64,000 bases of DNA from Neisseria dumasiana (GCF_022870885.1 NZ_CP091509.1:1488001-1552000); one strand, 5' to 3'. Positions 44,497 through 53,644 are shown, numbered from the stretch's first letter. The notes: generated by a model not told the origin, from the letters alone. A program made the numbers and translations.

Positions 44497-45356
44497 GATT
44501 CTAATTTCAAGTGCAACACTCAGGTAGTAGTGGTTGGAACAGATTCAAGAATAGAACACTTGGCGTTTCATAGCCAAGTGTTTTTCTTGGCCGGTGGTTC
44601 AGCTCATCCTGAACCCTACGTATTTCCCGCTCACTAATGTTGCGGAAATCCGTTTGTTTGGGGAAGTATTGGCGGATGAGTCCGTTGGTGTTTTCATTCA
44701 GCGCCTTTTCCCAAGAACGGTAAGGACGGCAGAAATAGGTTTCAGCCGCCAATGCTTTGACTATTCGGGTGTGGCGGTAGAATTCTTTGCCGTTATCCAT
44801 GGTGATGGTGTGCACCCTGTCTTTATGCGCCCTCAGTGCCCGAATGACGGCGTTGGCCGTATCTTGGGCTTTGAAGTTCTTCAATTTGCAGATAATGGTG
44901 TAGCGGGTAACCCGTTCGACCAGTGTCAATAATGCGCTTTTCTGATCTTTGCCGACGATGGTGTCGGCTTCCCAGTCGCCTATACGGGATTTTTCGTCGA
45001 CGATGGCGGTTCGGTTTTCAATGCCTATGCGGTCGGGTACTTTGCCTCTGCTCCATGTGCTGCCGTAACGTTTACGGTAGGATTTGCTGCATATTCTGAG
45101 ATGCTGCCACAAAGTGCCGCCGTTGCTTTTGTCGTCGCGCAGATAGTTATAGACGGTGCTGTGGTGGAGTGTGATTTGGTGGTGTTTGTGCAAATAGGCA
45201 CACACTTGCTCGGGGCTGAGTTTGCGGCGGATGAGGGTAGCAATGTGTTGGATCAGTTATGTGTAGCTCATATGCAATCTTTCTTGCAGGAAAGGCCGTA
45301 TGCTACCGCATACCGGCCTTTTTCTGTTGTGAAAAGTTGCACTTCAAATTTGAATC
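44497..45356 (-). mobile_element. Defective IS30-family insertion sequence (IS1655-like)
   Basis: Bounded by 21-bp inverted repeats, GATTCTAATTTCAAGTGCAAC at 44497-44517 and its counterpart at 45336-45356 (two mismatches). At about 860 bp it is shorter than full IS1655-type elements by roughly 200 bp because the transposase gene has lost its 5' region. No clear target duplication. Confidence 0.85.
44507..45282 (-). pseudogene. IS30-family transposase, internally deleted
   Basis: The downstream 232 codons (from 45205) keep the DDE catalytic region: GDWEADTIVGK, TMDNGKEF and NENTNGLIRQYFPK. The original start is still visible near 45282 as MSYT, immediately followed by TAA and then LIQHIATLIRRKLSPEQVCAYL in the same frame. 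In intact relatives (from memory) about 70 residues, including the HTH, separate MSYTQL from QLIQHI; deletion between two CAACTGA-like repeats plus a CAA-to-TAA change explains the present form. The remaining protein cannot bind DNA normally. Confidence 0.8.
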
Positions 45357-45374
45357 CGCTGGGCCGATGTCTGC

Positions 45375-45962
45375 TTATTGGCTGCCGATTACCTTTATAC
45401 CCAACGGCTGGCGTGTGAGGTAAAGGGCAAGCTGCGCCGGCACATGCTCGGAAGGCGATGTGTTGGCCGTTAACAATATTTCTTCGCCTGCGTCGCTATT
45501 GTGCCAACCGTACACCAGCTGGTTGAACGGAAACGGCGAAGATACGCCGTTGTCGGCTCTGAGCATTGCGGTTGCGCCCGCTCTGCCTTTTTCTGCCAAA
45601 GCAACAAAGTGTTGGCGCGCGGCTTGATGGTCGGCACGAGGCGTTTTGACGCTGCACGAGCCGGGTGCGGTGCTGATATAAAAAGTTGCGCCGTCTTTCT
45701 CTACTTTCCATACTGCCTGCGCATCCAACTCCATCATGCCCAAAGGCAGATTCTTCACCGTCGCCTCATCAAGCATGGGCAGTTGTTTTTGCGCCGCCCA
45801 AGCCGCAACATCCTGCGGGTGGCCGTTGCTGCCGACACAAACTTCTTCAAACAGTCCGACTGCTTGGGCTGCGTGGTTTTCCAACTGCTCTTGCGGAATG
45901 TTTCCCCCGCATGAAGCGGTAAACAGCGCAGCGGGCAGCAGAAAAAACATGCTTTTCAACAT
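45375..45962 (-). CDS. Predicted lipoprotein, unknown (NMCC_0638-like)
   Basis: 195 residues from ATG 45962. Lipoprotein signal MLKSMFFLLPAALFTASC, then FEEVCVGSNGHPQDVAAWAAQKQLPML and a mixed alpha/beta domain. The pattern (one conserved Cys in VCVG, AWA) resembles the Neisseria NMCC_0638 (lipo)protein family, from memory. The start codon is formed by the tail of a DUS (GCCGTCTGAAATG). The tusA stop lies 12 bp upstream, so the two are probably one transcript. Confidence 0.7.
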   Translation of the reverse strand: MLKSMFFLLPAALFTASCGGNIPQEQLENHAAQAVGLFEEVCVGSNGHPQDVAAWAAQKQLPMLDEATVKNLPLGMMELDAQAVWKVEKDGATFYISTAPGSCSVKTPRADHQAARQHFVALAEKGRAGATAMLRADNGVSSPFPFNQLVYGWHNSDAGEEILLTANTSPSEHVPAQLALYLTRQPLGIKVIGSQ

Positions 45963-45973
45963 TTCAGACGGCC

Positions 45974-46192
45974 TCACTTGTGGCGCATAACCATCTTAAA
46001 CACGCCGTCTGCTTCGGAAGATTCGAGCAATACATGCCCTGTTTGGCGGCAAAAGGCGGCAAAATCATCAGGTGCGCCGTGGTCGGTTGCCAATACGGTC
46101 AATACTTCATCGGCCTGCATCTGCGCCAAAGCTTTTTTGGCGCGTAAAATCGGCAGCGGGCATTTCAATCCGGTTACGTCTAAAGTGTGCAT
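45974..46192 (-). CDS. tusA: TusA-like sulfurtransferase
   Basis: 72 residues, typical of the family. The active-site Cys is in GLKCPLPILRAKKAL near 10-22 (CPxP). TusA proteins carry persulfide sulfur for tRNA thiolation and other uses. Encoded just upstream of the lipoprotein gene at 45375-45962. Confidence 0.88.
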   Translation of the reverse strand: MHTLDVTGLKCPLPILRAKKALAQMQADEVLTVLATDHGAPDDFAAFCRQTGHVLLESSEADGVFKMVMRHK

Positions 46193-46296
46193 GGTATGTG
46201 TTTTCTGTGTCGAATTCGATAATGAATTGATCTATTATACTCTTTGGCGCAGCAATCTTACAGCCTGAGACTTTGCCTGCTACATATACGGCAGAT

Positions 46297-46329
46297 AAAA
46301 AAATACCCGGCAATCTTGAGAAGATTGCC
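46297..46329 (-). terminator. Intrinsic terminator of the Sel1 gene
   Basis: On the minus strand GGCAATCTT-CTC-AAGATTGCC is followed by GGGTATTTTTTTA, 57 bp after the Sel1 stop. Confidence 0.75.
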
Positions 46330-46385
46330 AAGTATAAGGGAGATTTCTGTCAATCTGCCGCCTGCTGCAAAGAGCGGAAGATGGG

Positions 46386-47201
46386 TTAAGGGGTTTGTTG
46401 GTCGCGCATGAATTTGCAGGCGTCTTCGTCTCCGCCTTTACAGGCTTGGTTCAGCAGCGCATAAGCTTTATCGATGTTCTTCACCACGCCTCGGCCGGTA
46501 AGATACATGTTGCCTAAATTGTATTGGGCTACGGTATTGCCTTGGTCGGCAGCCTGCGTGTACCACAATGCGGCTTTGCCCGGATCGGCCTCAACACCTT
46601 CGCCGGAATCATACATAAAGCCGATCTCCGCCTGCGCTTCTACCAAACCTTGATTGGCGGCTTTTTCATACCACACGGCGGCCTGTTTCATGTCTTTTTC
46701 CACGCCGGTGCCGTGGGCATACATATAGGCCAGATTTTTTTGCGCGGTATTTTCACCGCGGTCTGCCGCCTGTTTGAACCAATCGAATGCCTGACGGTAG
46801 TCCTGCCCTACCCCGTAACCGTAAAAATACAGACGGCCCAAATTGTTTTGTGCCTGTGTGCTGCCTCGAGCGGCGGCTTTCTTATACCAAGACAAAGCCG
46901 TTTTCATATTAACTTTCACACCGCGGCCTTCCTGATACATGGCACCTAAATTGGCTTGTGCGTCTGCATGCCCCTGCTTGGCCGCCCGACGGTACATTTT
47001 GACGGCTTTTTCCAAATCGCTTTCCACGCCGTCGCCGGTTTCATAAGCCAATGCCAATTCGTATTGCGCCTGTTTGTCGCCGCGTTCGGCCATTTTGATG
47101 CGCTCTTGAAAATCTGAGGGAAGCTCCGCAGCGGCGTTAAAAGCCAAACCGAGCATGATCACGGCTGCTGCCAAGCGGGTGTTTGTGAGTTTCATGTTCA
47201 T
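46386..47201 (-). CDS. Exported Sel1-repeat (TPR-like) protein
   Basis: 271 residues. Signal peptide MNMKLTNTRLAAAVIMLGLAFNAAA, then six to seven Sel1 repeats of about 36 residues (AQYELALAYETGDGVESDLEKAVKMYRRAAKQGH, AQANLGAMYQEGRGVKVNMKTALSWYKKAA, and so on), ending ACKGGDEDACKFMRDQQTP. Periplasmic protein-protein interaction role likely. ATG 47201 is chosen for GGGA upstream; ATG 47195 is equally possible. A cluster of TGTTAC motifs lies about 100 bp upstream. Confidence 0.85.
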   Translation of the reverse strand: MNMKLTNTRLAAAVIMLGLAFNAAAELPSDFQERIKMAERGDKQAQYELALAYETGDGVESDLEKAVKMYRRAAKQGHADAQANLGAMYQEGRGVKVNMKTALSWYKKAAARGSTQAQNNLGRLYFYGYGVGQDYRQAFDWFKQAADRGENTAQKNLAYMYAHGTGVEKDMKQAAVWYEKAANQGLVEAQAEIGFMYDSGEGVEADPGKAALWYTQAADQGNTVAQYNLGNMYLTGRGVVKNIDKAYALLNQACKGGDEDACKFMRDQQTP

Positions 47202-47293
47202 AAAATCCCGTTTTAATATACTCGATTGGAATAATAACAAATCAATAATCCTGCAATATCAAAAGAATGATGTGCGGACATTTTTGCCGCCTC

Positions 47294-47332
47294 AATGTTA
47301 CATTGGTAACTAATGTTACATTTATTGTTACC
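47294..47332. promoter_or_regulatory. Repeated TGTTAC / GTAACA motifs upstream of the Sel1 gene
   Basis: AATGTTACATT occurs twice, 18 bp apart (47294-47304, 47312-47322), then ATTGTTACC; GGTAAC at 47305-47310 pairs with GTTACC at 47327-47332. The ordered, helical-phase-like spacing suggests an operator. Confidence 0.4.
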
Positions 47333-47374
47333 TTAGGCATGTCGTTGCCGTTTGTTCCGAGCCTTAATTTATGC

Positions 47375-47533
47375 CCGATATCGTCAAGCAGCTTATTTTT
47401 AATATAAGGCAGCAAGCTTCAGACGGCATAGGTACTATGGAACCGATTCTGTGGCCGCTTTAGCAGCTTGCACCATCGTTCTCTTTGAGCTAAGGCGCAG
47501 CAACGCCGTAGTAAAATTTAAATGGATTGACTA
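47375..47533. repeat. Degraded Correia-like repeat before radA
   Basis: TTTTTAATATAAGGCAGCAAGC (first 20 bases used elsewhere at 57545-57566 in reverse) and the terminus TTTAAATGGATTGACTA flank a gene-free stretch with one DUS. Confidence 0.5.
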
Positions 47534-47573
47534 AGGCGTTACAATACAGCCTTTCCCATCATCAGGAACCTTC

Positions 47574-48953
47574 ATGGCAAAAGCACCGAAAACCGTTTAC
47601 CAATGCAGCGAATGCGGCGGCACCACCCCCAAATGGCAGGGCAAATGCCCGCATTGCGGCGAGTGGAACACCTTGCAGGAAAGCCTTGCCGCGCCCGAGC
47701 CGAAAAACGTGCGCTTCCAATCGTGGGCGGCAGATACGGCACAGGTGCAGGATCTTTCCAAAGTAACGGCCACCGAAGTGCCGCGCGAGCCCACCGGCAT
47801 GGGCGAACTCGACCGCGTGTTGGGCGGCGGTTTGGTAAGCGGTGCAGTGATTTTGCTCGGCGGCGACCCCGGTATCGGCAAATCGACGCTGCTTCTGCAA
47901 ACCGTGGCGATGATGGCGAAAAGCCGCAAAGTGCTGTATGTATCGGGTGAGGAATCCGCCCAACAAGTCGCTTTGCGCGCGCAACGCTTGGGCTTGCAAA
48001 GCGAAGGCGTGAACCTGCTGGCGGAAATCCGCATGGAAGCCATTCAGACGGCCTTAAAACAGCACGAACCCGCCGTGGTGGTGATCGATTCGATTCAAAC
48101 CATGTATTCCGACCAAATCACTTCCGCGCCCGGCTCGGTATCGCAAGTACGCGAATGTGCCGCGCAGCTTACCCGCATGGCCAAGCAGATGGGCATTGCC
48201 ATGATTTTGGTCGGCCACGTTACCAAAGACGGTGCCATCGCCGGCCCGCGCGTGCTCGAACACATGGTCGATACTGTGCTTTATTTCGAGGGCGACCAGC
48301 ATTCCAACTACCGCATGATACGCGCCATCAAAAACCGTTTCGGCGCGGCCAACGAGCTGGGCGTTTTCGCCATGACCGAACACGGCTTGAAAGGCGTGTC
48401 CAACCCTTCCGCCATCTTCCTTGCCAGCTACCGCGACGACGTACCCGGCTCATGCGTATTGGTCACTCAAGAAGGCAGCCGCCCGCTGTTGGTGGAAATT
48501 CAGGCATTAGTCGACGACGCGCACGGCTTTACGCCCAAACGCCTTACCGTCGGCCTCGAACAAAACCGCCTCGCCATGCTGTTGGCCGTGTTAAACCGCC
48601 ATGCCGGCATCGCCTGCTTCGACCAAGACGTGTTCCTGAACGCCGTGGGCGGCGTAAAAATCAACGAACCCGCCGCCGACCTCGCCATCATTCTTGCCAT
48701 GCTCTCCAGCTTCCGCAACCGCCCGCTACCCGAAAAAATGGTGGCCTTCGGCGAAATCGGCTTAAGCGGCGAAGTCCGCCCCGTGGCACGCGGGCAGGAA
48801 CGCTTGAAAGAAGCGGAAAAACTCGGCTTCAAACGCGCCGTCGTGCCTAAAGCCAATCTGCCGCGCAACCCGAAAGAATTCCCCGGCTTACAGATTTTCG
48901 GCGTGAGCAGTTTGCAGGAAGCGGTGGAGGTGTGCAGGAATAGTGAAGAGTGA
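47574..48953 (+). CDS. radA: DNA repair protein RadA
   Basis: RecA-like branch-migration factor in homologous recombination; 459 residues. N-terminal zinc finger CSECGGTTPKWQGKCPHCGEWN near 11-32, Walker A GGDPGIGKSTLLLQ near 97, the RadA-specific KNRFGAANELGVFAM near 250, and a Lon-like C-terminal domain (GVKINEPAADLAIILAMLSS). RBS CAGGAACC. Its TGA overlaps the next start (GTGA). Confidence 0.95.
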   Translation: MAKAPKTVYQCSECGGTTPKWQGKCPHCGEWNTLQESLAAPEPKNVRFQSWAADTAQVQDLSKVTATEVPREPTGMGELDRVLGGGLVSGAVILLGGDPGIGKSTLLLQTVAMMAKSRKVLYVSGEESAQQVALRAQRLGLQSEGVNLLAEIRMEAIQTALKQHEPAVVVIDSIQTMYSDQITSAPGSVSQVRECAAQLTRMAKQMGIAMILVGHVTKDGAIAGPRVLEHMVDTVLYFEGDQHSNYRMIRAIKNRFGAANELGVFAMTEHGLKGVSNPSAIFLASYRDDVPGSCVLVTQEGSRPLLVEIQALVDDAHGFTPKRLTVGLEQNRLAMLLAVLNRHAGIACFDQDVFLNAVGGVKINEPAADLAIILAMLSSFRNRPLPEKMVAFGEIGLSGEVRPVARGQERLKEAEKLGFKRAVVPKANLPRNPKEFPGLQIFGVSSLQEAVEVCRNSEE

Positions 48954-49468
48954 AAATCAAACGATATATAAAACAGCATAAGCATTGGTTAGAGATAGGT
49001 GCCATCCTCTTAGCATTATTCCTTATGGTGTACATTTCTTGGCAACCGATTCAATTAAGAAAAGGTCTTTTCAAATGGCTGGTCATCACAAGCACCATTG
49101 CCTTTTTGCCCGTATTTTTATCAAACAGAAAAAACCTTAAGCCTACAACCAAGTTTTTGCCTAAATGTTGGTATCTACTGCAAGGCATAGCCAAAACATG
49201 GTTCTATATCTTCGCTTGCCTATTTTTCACTCTGAATATTATGCTTTGGGCAAGCCTAATGTTTGTAGAAGAACATACCATGCAAGCACAAATTACCGAC
49301 TTTGGCAGCCGCCGCAGAGGATGCGATCCATGGATACTTACTTTGCAAACCGGTGTTCGAGTTTCAGTGTGCCCGCAAAACAACAGCGGAGCGATCAACG
49401 ACATCATCACCGTCAAAGTACGAGAAAACTTTCTAGGCTACGAAGCACGCAAAGTTAGCGACGAATAA
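48950..49468 (+). CDS. Membrane protein of unknown function
   Basis: 172 residues from GTG 48950, overlapping the radA stop. Three hydrophobic segments (WLEIGAILLALFLMVYISW, WLVITSTIAFLPVFL, TWFYIFACLFFTLNIMLWASLMFV), then a soluble C-domain with two cysteines (RRRGCDPWILTLQTGVRVSVCPQNN). Coupled to radA translation, but a functional link is not implied. Confidence 0.65.
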   Translation: MKIKRYIKQHKHWLEIGAILLALFLMVYISWQPIQLRKGLFKWLVITSTIAFLPVFLSNRKNLKPTTKFLPKCWYLLQGIAKTWFYIFACLFFTLNIMLWASLMFVEEHTMQAQITDFGSRRRGCDPWILTLQTGVRVSVCPQNNSGAINDIITVKVRENFLGYEARKVSDE

Positions 49469-49495
49469 ACAGATTCATCATACTTGAGGCCGTCT

Positions 49496-49517
49496 GAAAA
49501 ACTTTTCAGACGGCCTC
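49496..49517. terminator. DUS-pair hairpin between convergent genes
   Basis: GAGGCCGTCTGAAAA and TTTTCAGACGGCCTC with a very short centre. Confidence 0.75.
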
Positions 49518-49551
49518 ATCAGTTACTAGCCACATATTTATTTAATGATAT

Positions 49552-49881
49552 TCAATGCCCGGCCATGCCCGACAAAGTATTCAAAATCACCACGCCCGCC
49601 AAAATAAACCCGATGCCTACAATCCCCGCGATATCTGCTTTCTGCCCGAAAAACACCATGCTCACCAAGCACGTCAGCACCAGCCCCACGCCCGCCCATA
49701 CCGCGTATGCCGTACCGAGCGGAATGCTTTTCAAAGACAGCGATAAAAAATAAAACGAGCATACGAAAGCCACCGCCATCGCCGCAGTAGGCCACGGTTT
49801 GGTAAAGCCCTCACTAAGCTTAAGCATGGAAGAACCAAACACCTCGCTCACAATCGCCAACAATAAGAAAAACCAATGCAC
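49552..49881 (-). CDS. Small multidrug resistance (SMR) efflux protein, EmrE/QacE type
   Basis: 109 residues, four membrane helices. The proton/drug-coupling Glu is in LAIVSEVFGSSMLKLSEGFTKPWP near 13, and the signature AYAVWAGVGLVLT near 60-72 is of the drug-exporting branch rather than the guanidinium-exporting one (Gdx). Third in a minus-strand run after azlC-azlD. Confidence 0.88.
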   Translation of the reverse strand: MHWFFLLLAIVSEVFGSSMLKLSEGFTKPWPTAAMAVAFVCSFYFLSLSLKSIPLGTAYAVWAGVGLVLTCLVSMVFFGQKADIAGIVGIGFILAGVVILNTLSGMAGH

Positions 49882-49923
49882 AACCCACTCCTTCCATCAA
49901 ATCCCACACAACAGGCAAAACAC

Positions 49924-50223
49924 CTAACCCATCCAACGCCCCAATATCGCCGCAGAAGCAACGGCAACCAAGACCGTAGGCAGCATCCCCCAACGGCTCG
50001 CCGCCAATATCGTAATGGCCAAGGCCACCAGTTCATGCGGTTTGCCCGAAGCAAAATACGGTGCGATTACCGCAATCAACACACACCCCGGCGCCGCATC
50101 CATCACCGCCGCGGCACGCGGGCTTAGCGTGCGGTTGCGCAGCATAAAAAAACCGATTAAACGGGTCGAATAAGTTGCCGCCAACATACCCATCACCACA
50201 GTAAACGATGCCCACGAAATCAT
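49924..50223 (-). CDS. azlD: Branched-chain amino acid exporter, small subunit AzlD
   Basis: 99 residues from ATG 50223, which overlaps the azlC stop (ATGA); a longer frame upstream lies inside azlC. Three to four membrane helices (MISWASFTVVMGMLAATYSTRLIGFFML, MDAAPGCVLIAVIAPYF, LVALAITILAASRWGMLPTVLVAVASAAIL). Works with AzlC. Confidence 0.88.
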   Translation of the reverse strand: MISWASFTVVMGMLAATYSTRLIGFFMLRNRTLSPRAAAVMDAAPGCVLIAVIAPYFASGKPHELVALAITILAASRWGMLPTVLVAVASAAILGRWMG

Positions 50224-50930
50224 TTGTCGCGCCCTCCCCAGTAAGCAGCCAACAAGCCCGCCAAAGCTCCGGCAGGCACATACCAAGCGCCGTCGATACC
50301 CAGATAAACAAACACCGCCACCACTAAACTTACCAACCACGGCACAGCCGCCTTAAACCCTTTCCACAAGCCGCGCAACAACACCAAAAACACAGCGGGA
50401 AACGCCATGCCGAAGCCCCAAGCCGCCACATCGCCAAACACCGGCCCCGCAGCCGCGCCCATACCCGTTACCGCCACCCACACCACATAAAGCGTCAACG
50501 CCGTGCCCATATAATATGGCAGGCTAAACGCAGGCAAGCCCAGCTGCTTGCGCCGGTGGATATCGGCCATACTCAAAGCCCAGCTCTCGTCAGTCATAAA
50601 AAACAAAGCAGGCAGCGCTTTTTTCATCGGCACATCTTTCAGATAAGGCGTCAAAGCCGCGCCCATCAAAATATGGCGGGTGTTGATCATAAACGTTACC
50701 GTGATAATCAGCAGCACCGGCAGCGGATCCGCCCACAGCCCCACTGCGGCAAATTCCGAGCCGCCGGCAAAATTCAGCCCCGTCATCATCGACATTTCCA
50801 GCGGGCTCATCCCTTTCTGCCCGCCCTGTACGCCTAAAATCAAAGCGAACGACAGCATACCGATAATCACAGGCAAACAGTCTTTAGCCCCGCGCCAAAA
50901 CTCAGATTGCGGAGAAACAGCCGTATTCAT
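50220..50930 (-). CDS. azlC: Branched-chain amino acid exporter, large subunit AzlC
   Basis: 236 residues, about six membrane segments. Family motifs: FWRGAKDCLPVIIGMLSFALILGVQG, NFAGGSEFAAVGLW, and INTRHILMGAALTPYLKD near 83-100. AzlCD (YgaZH) pairs export valine-type amino acids. Transcribed azlC-azlD-SMR. Confidence 0.9.
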   Translation of the reverse strand: MNTAVSPQSEFWRGAKDCLPVIIGMLSFALILGVQGGQKGMSPLEMSMMTGLNFAGGSEFAAVGLWADPLPVLLIITVTFMINTRHILMGAALTPYLKDVPMKKALPALFFMTDESWALSMADIHRRKQLGLPAFSLPYYMGTALTLYVVWVAVTGMGAAAGPVFGDVAAWGFGMAFPAVFLVLLRGLWKGFKAAVPWLVSLVVAVFVYLGIDGAWYVPAGALAGLLAAYWGGRDK

Positions 50931-50967
50931 AACGAATCCCGAAAAACAAAAAGCGGATTATAGCAAG

Positions 50968-51020
50968 AGGCCGTCTGAAAGCTAACTTGAGGGCCTCGCC
51001 AAAACCTTTTCAGACGGCCT
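50968..51020. terminator. DUS inverted pair between azlC and trpE promoters
   Basis: AGGCCGTCTGAAA and TTTCAGACGGCCT with a 26-nt loop that itself repeats GAGGGCCTC; lies between divergent genes, so it may be only a DUS pair. Confidence 0.4.
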
Positions 51021-51094
51021 TTGCGCTATCAACCAGCCTTATAAAACTGCTATACTCAGCGTCATTTCCCAACCCGCCTCAGGCCGTCTGAAAC

Positions 51095-52570
51095 ATGATT
51101 ACCAAACAAGAATACCAAGCCCAAGCCGCCACAGGTTACAACCGCATTCCGCTGGTTCAAGAGCTGCTGGCCGATCTCGATACTCCGCTTTCCCTCTACC
51201 TCAAACTCGCCAACCAACCCTATACCTACCTGCTCGAATCCGTGGTCGGCGGCGAACGCTTCGGGCGTTATTCCTTTATCGGCCTGCCCTGCCGCACCTA
51301 CCTCAAAGCATCCGGCAAAAAAGTGGACGTTTACCAAAACGGCGAAATCACCGAGCAATACGAAGGCAACCCGCTGCATTTCATCGAACAGTTTCACGAG
51401 CGTTTCAAAACGCCCGAAATCCCCGGCCTGCCCCGCTTTACCGGCGGCTTGGTCGGCTACTTCGGCTACGAAACCATCTACCACTTCGAGCATTTCGCCC
51501 ATCGCTTCCAAAACAGCGGCAAGCCCGACACCATCGGCACGCCCGATATTCTGCTGATGCTTTCCGAAGAACTGGCCGTTGTCGACAACCTCAGCGGCAA
51601 AATCCACCTGATCGTTTATGCCGACCCCGCCCAAGCCAACGGCTACGAACAAGCCCGCGAACGCTTGGAAGACTTACGCACCCGCCTGCGCCAAAGCTGC
51701 GCCATCCCCCTTTCGCTCGGCAGCTCCAAAACCGAACCGGAACACGAAACCGGCGAAGCGCGCTACAAAGAATATGTACGCAAAATCCGCGAATACATTC
51801 TCGACGGCGACTGTATGCAGGTTGTGCCCAGCCAGCGCATGAAGCAGAAGTTTACCGACAACCCGCTCAGCCTCTACCGCGCCCTGCGCACGCTCAACCC
51901 TTCGCCGTATATGTTTTACTACGACTTCGGCGATTTCCACGTTGTAGGCTCGTCGCCCGAAATCCTTGTGCGCCGCGAACGCGACAACATCATCGTGCGC
52001 CCCATCGCCGGCACCCGTCTGCGCGGAAAAACCCCCGCCGAAGATTTGGCCAACGAACAAGATTTGCTGGGCGATGCCAAAGAAATCGCCGAACATGTGA
52101 TGCTGATTGATTTGGGCCGCAACGACGTCGGCCGCGTCAGCCGGACCGGCGAAGTGAAAGTAACCGACAAAATGGTTATCGAACGCTATTCGCATGTGAT
52201 GCACATCGTTTCCAACGTAGAAGGCCGTCTGAAAAACAACATCGATAACATGCAGATACTCGCCGCCACCTTCCCCGCCGGCACGCTGTCGGGCGCACCG
52301 AAAGTACGCGCGCTCGAAATCATCGAAGAACTCGAACCCAACAAACGCTGCATCTACGGCGGCGCGGTCGGCTGCTGGAGTTTCAACAACGACATGGACT
52401 TGGCCATCGCCATCCGCACCGCCGTGATTAAAGACCAAACGCTGTATGTACAAAGCGGCGGCGGCATCGTGGCCGATTCCGACGAAGAAGCCGAATGGCA
52501 GGAAACCCAAAACAAAGCCCGCGCGGTATTGCGGGCAGCGCAAATGGTGCAGGAAGGCTTGGATAAGTGA
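51095..52570 (+). CDS. trpE: Anthranilate synthase component I
   Basis: First step of tryptophan synthesis, chorismate to anthranilate, with TrpG supplied elsewhere. 491 residues; tryptophan feedback site [19 protein letters not shown] near 47-65, chorismate-binding domain with [38 protein letters not shown] and [22 protein letters not shown] near 390-410, and [21 protein letters not shown]. Start follows a DUS (CCGTCTGAAACATG). No other trp genes are adjacent. Confidence 0.95.
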   Translation: MITKQEYQAQAATGYNRIPLVQELLADLDTPLSLYLKLANQPYTYLLESVVGGERFGRYSFIGLPCRTYLKASGKKVDVYQNGEITEQYEGNPLHFIEQFHERFKTPEIPGLPRFTGGLVGYFGYETIYHFEHFAHRFQNSGKPDTIGTPDILLMLSEELAVVDNLSGKIHLIVYADPAQANGYEQARERLEDLRTRLRQSCAIPLSLGSSKTEPEHETGEARYKEYVRKIREYILDGDCMQVVPSQRMKQKFTDNPLSLYRALRTLNPSPYMFYYDFGDFHVVGSSPEILVRRERDNIIVRPIAGTRLRGKTPAEDLANEQDLLGDAKEIAEHVMLIDLGRNDVGRVSRTGEVKVTDKMVIERYSHVMHIVSNVEGRLKNNIDNMQILAATFPAGTLSGAPKVRALEIIEELEPNKRCIYGGAVGCWSFNNDMDLAIAIRTAVIKDQTLYVQSGGGIVADSDEEAEWQETQNKARAVLRAAQMVQEGLDK

Positions 52571-52619
52571 GGCCGTCTGAACGCGCCGGTGCATAAAACA
52601 TCCGGTCAATCAAAATATT

Positions 52620-52760
52620 TATAGTTAATCGATTTATAAATGCACATACGTCATACTCCGGCTTAACCCGGGTATCTTCAGTTTCAGCAAATTTTAGGAG
52701 ATACTCGGGTCAAGCCCGAGTATGACGGTTTTATTATTAAACTTAAGTGGATTGACTATA
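52620..52760. repeat. Correia-like TATAG repeat, copy 2
   Basis: Begins TATAGTTAATCGATTTA and ends GTGGATTGACTATA, imperfect inverted termini of the Correia type. Inside is a strong hairpin (52647-52676 with 52700-52729) whose arms CGTCATACTC...GGTATCT and AGATACTCGGG...GTATGACG nearly match. Confidence 0.7.
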
Positions 52761-52810
52761 GAGAACACGAGGCATAACGGCAGGCAGCAACACCCGCCCT
52801 ACCTATACGC

Positions 52811-52840
52811 AGGCCGTCTGAAAATGTATTCAGACGGCCT
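52811..52840 (-). terminator. DUS-pair terminator after bioC
   Basis: AGGCCGTCTGAA-AATGTA-TTCAGACGGCCT. Confidence 0.75.
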
Positions 52841-52864
52841 GAGACCTTCTTTTATTCAGCCGCC

Positions 52865-53644
52865 CTACCAAGCCACAACATAAGTGATGCGGTAATCCAG
52901 CGGCAGCATGCCTTGAGCGTTACGCCGGTTTTCATAGGCCGTCTGAAAACGCTGCCAGCGGTTTTTACCGGTTAAGCCTTTGTTTTCACGCTGTATCACA
53001 TGGTTGGCACCGATGTTTTTCAGGCTGTGCAGCAGGGCTTTGAGGGTGGGGAAATATTGGGTGTGGGTTTCGGTGTGTATGCGAATGTTTTGAAAACAGC
53101 GGAAAGCCGTCTGAATGTCGCTTTCGGTGAGAAAGCGGTTGACGTGCGCGCTTTCGTCGGCGGCCTGCCATGCCTGTTCGAGCTGTTGCAGGCTGCCTGC
53201 GCCAACGGTAGCCACTGCCGCATAACCGCCGGTGCGGATCACGCGCCGCATTTCGGCTGCGGCGCGTTCGAGGTCGCACCATTGCAGGGCGAGGCTGCTG
53301 AAACAGGCATCCATGCTACCGTCCGCCAACGGCAGCGATTCGGCATCGGCGAGCAGGCAGCAGTCGGCGCGGCGGTGGCGGGCGATGTGGCGCAACATGC
53401 CTTCGGCCAAGTCGAGGGCAAGTACGTTTGCGCCGCGACTGCGTATTTTTTCGCTGACCCAGCCGCTGCCCGCGCCGATGTCGGCAACGGTTTTGCGGGT
53501 GAGGCCGTCTGAAAAACGGCTTTCCAAGAGTTGCAGCAAATGCAGTCCGGCCTGTTGCTGGACGGCTGCCGATGCGTCGTAGCTTTCGGCGGCTTGACCG
53601 AAAGCGCGGGCAATGTGGTGTTTGGACGGGTTTTCAGACGGCAT
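52865..53644 (-). CDS. bioC: Malonyl-ACP O-methyltransferase
   Basis: Starts the biotin pimeloyl-ACP pathway by methylating malonyl-ACP. 259 residues; SAM motif I TVADIGAGSGWVSEKI near 57-72, LALDLAEGMLRHIA, and CLLADAESLPLADGSMDACFSSLALQWC. The start codon and first codons (MPSE) are an AT-type DUS, ATGCCGTCTGAA. Overlaps the bioF stop by 11 bases. No esterase gene (bioG or bioH) lies between or after. Confidence 0.9.
   Translation of the reverse strand: MPSENPSKHHIARAFGQAAESYDASAAVQQQAGLHLLQLLESRFSDGLTRKTVADIGAGSGWVSEKIRSRGANVLALDLAEGMLRHIARHRRADCCLLADAESLPLADGSMDACFSSLALQWCDLERAAAEMRRVIRTGGYAAVATVGAGSLQQLEQAWQAADESAHVNRFLTESDIQTAFRCFQNIRIHTETHTQYFPTLKALLHSLKNIGANHVIQRENKGLTGKNRWQRFQTAYENRRNAQGMLPLDYRITYVVAW

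Noticed and set aside
45975..46268. Plus-strand frame overlapping tusA
   Set aside because: Antisense of the well-supported tusA gene with no own features.
51674..52609. 311-codon open frame antisense to trpE
   Set aside because: Shadow frame of trpE with composition typical of antisense translation.
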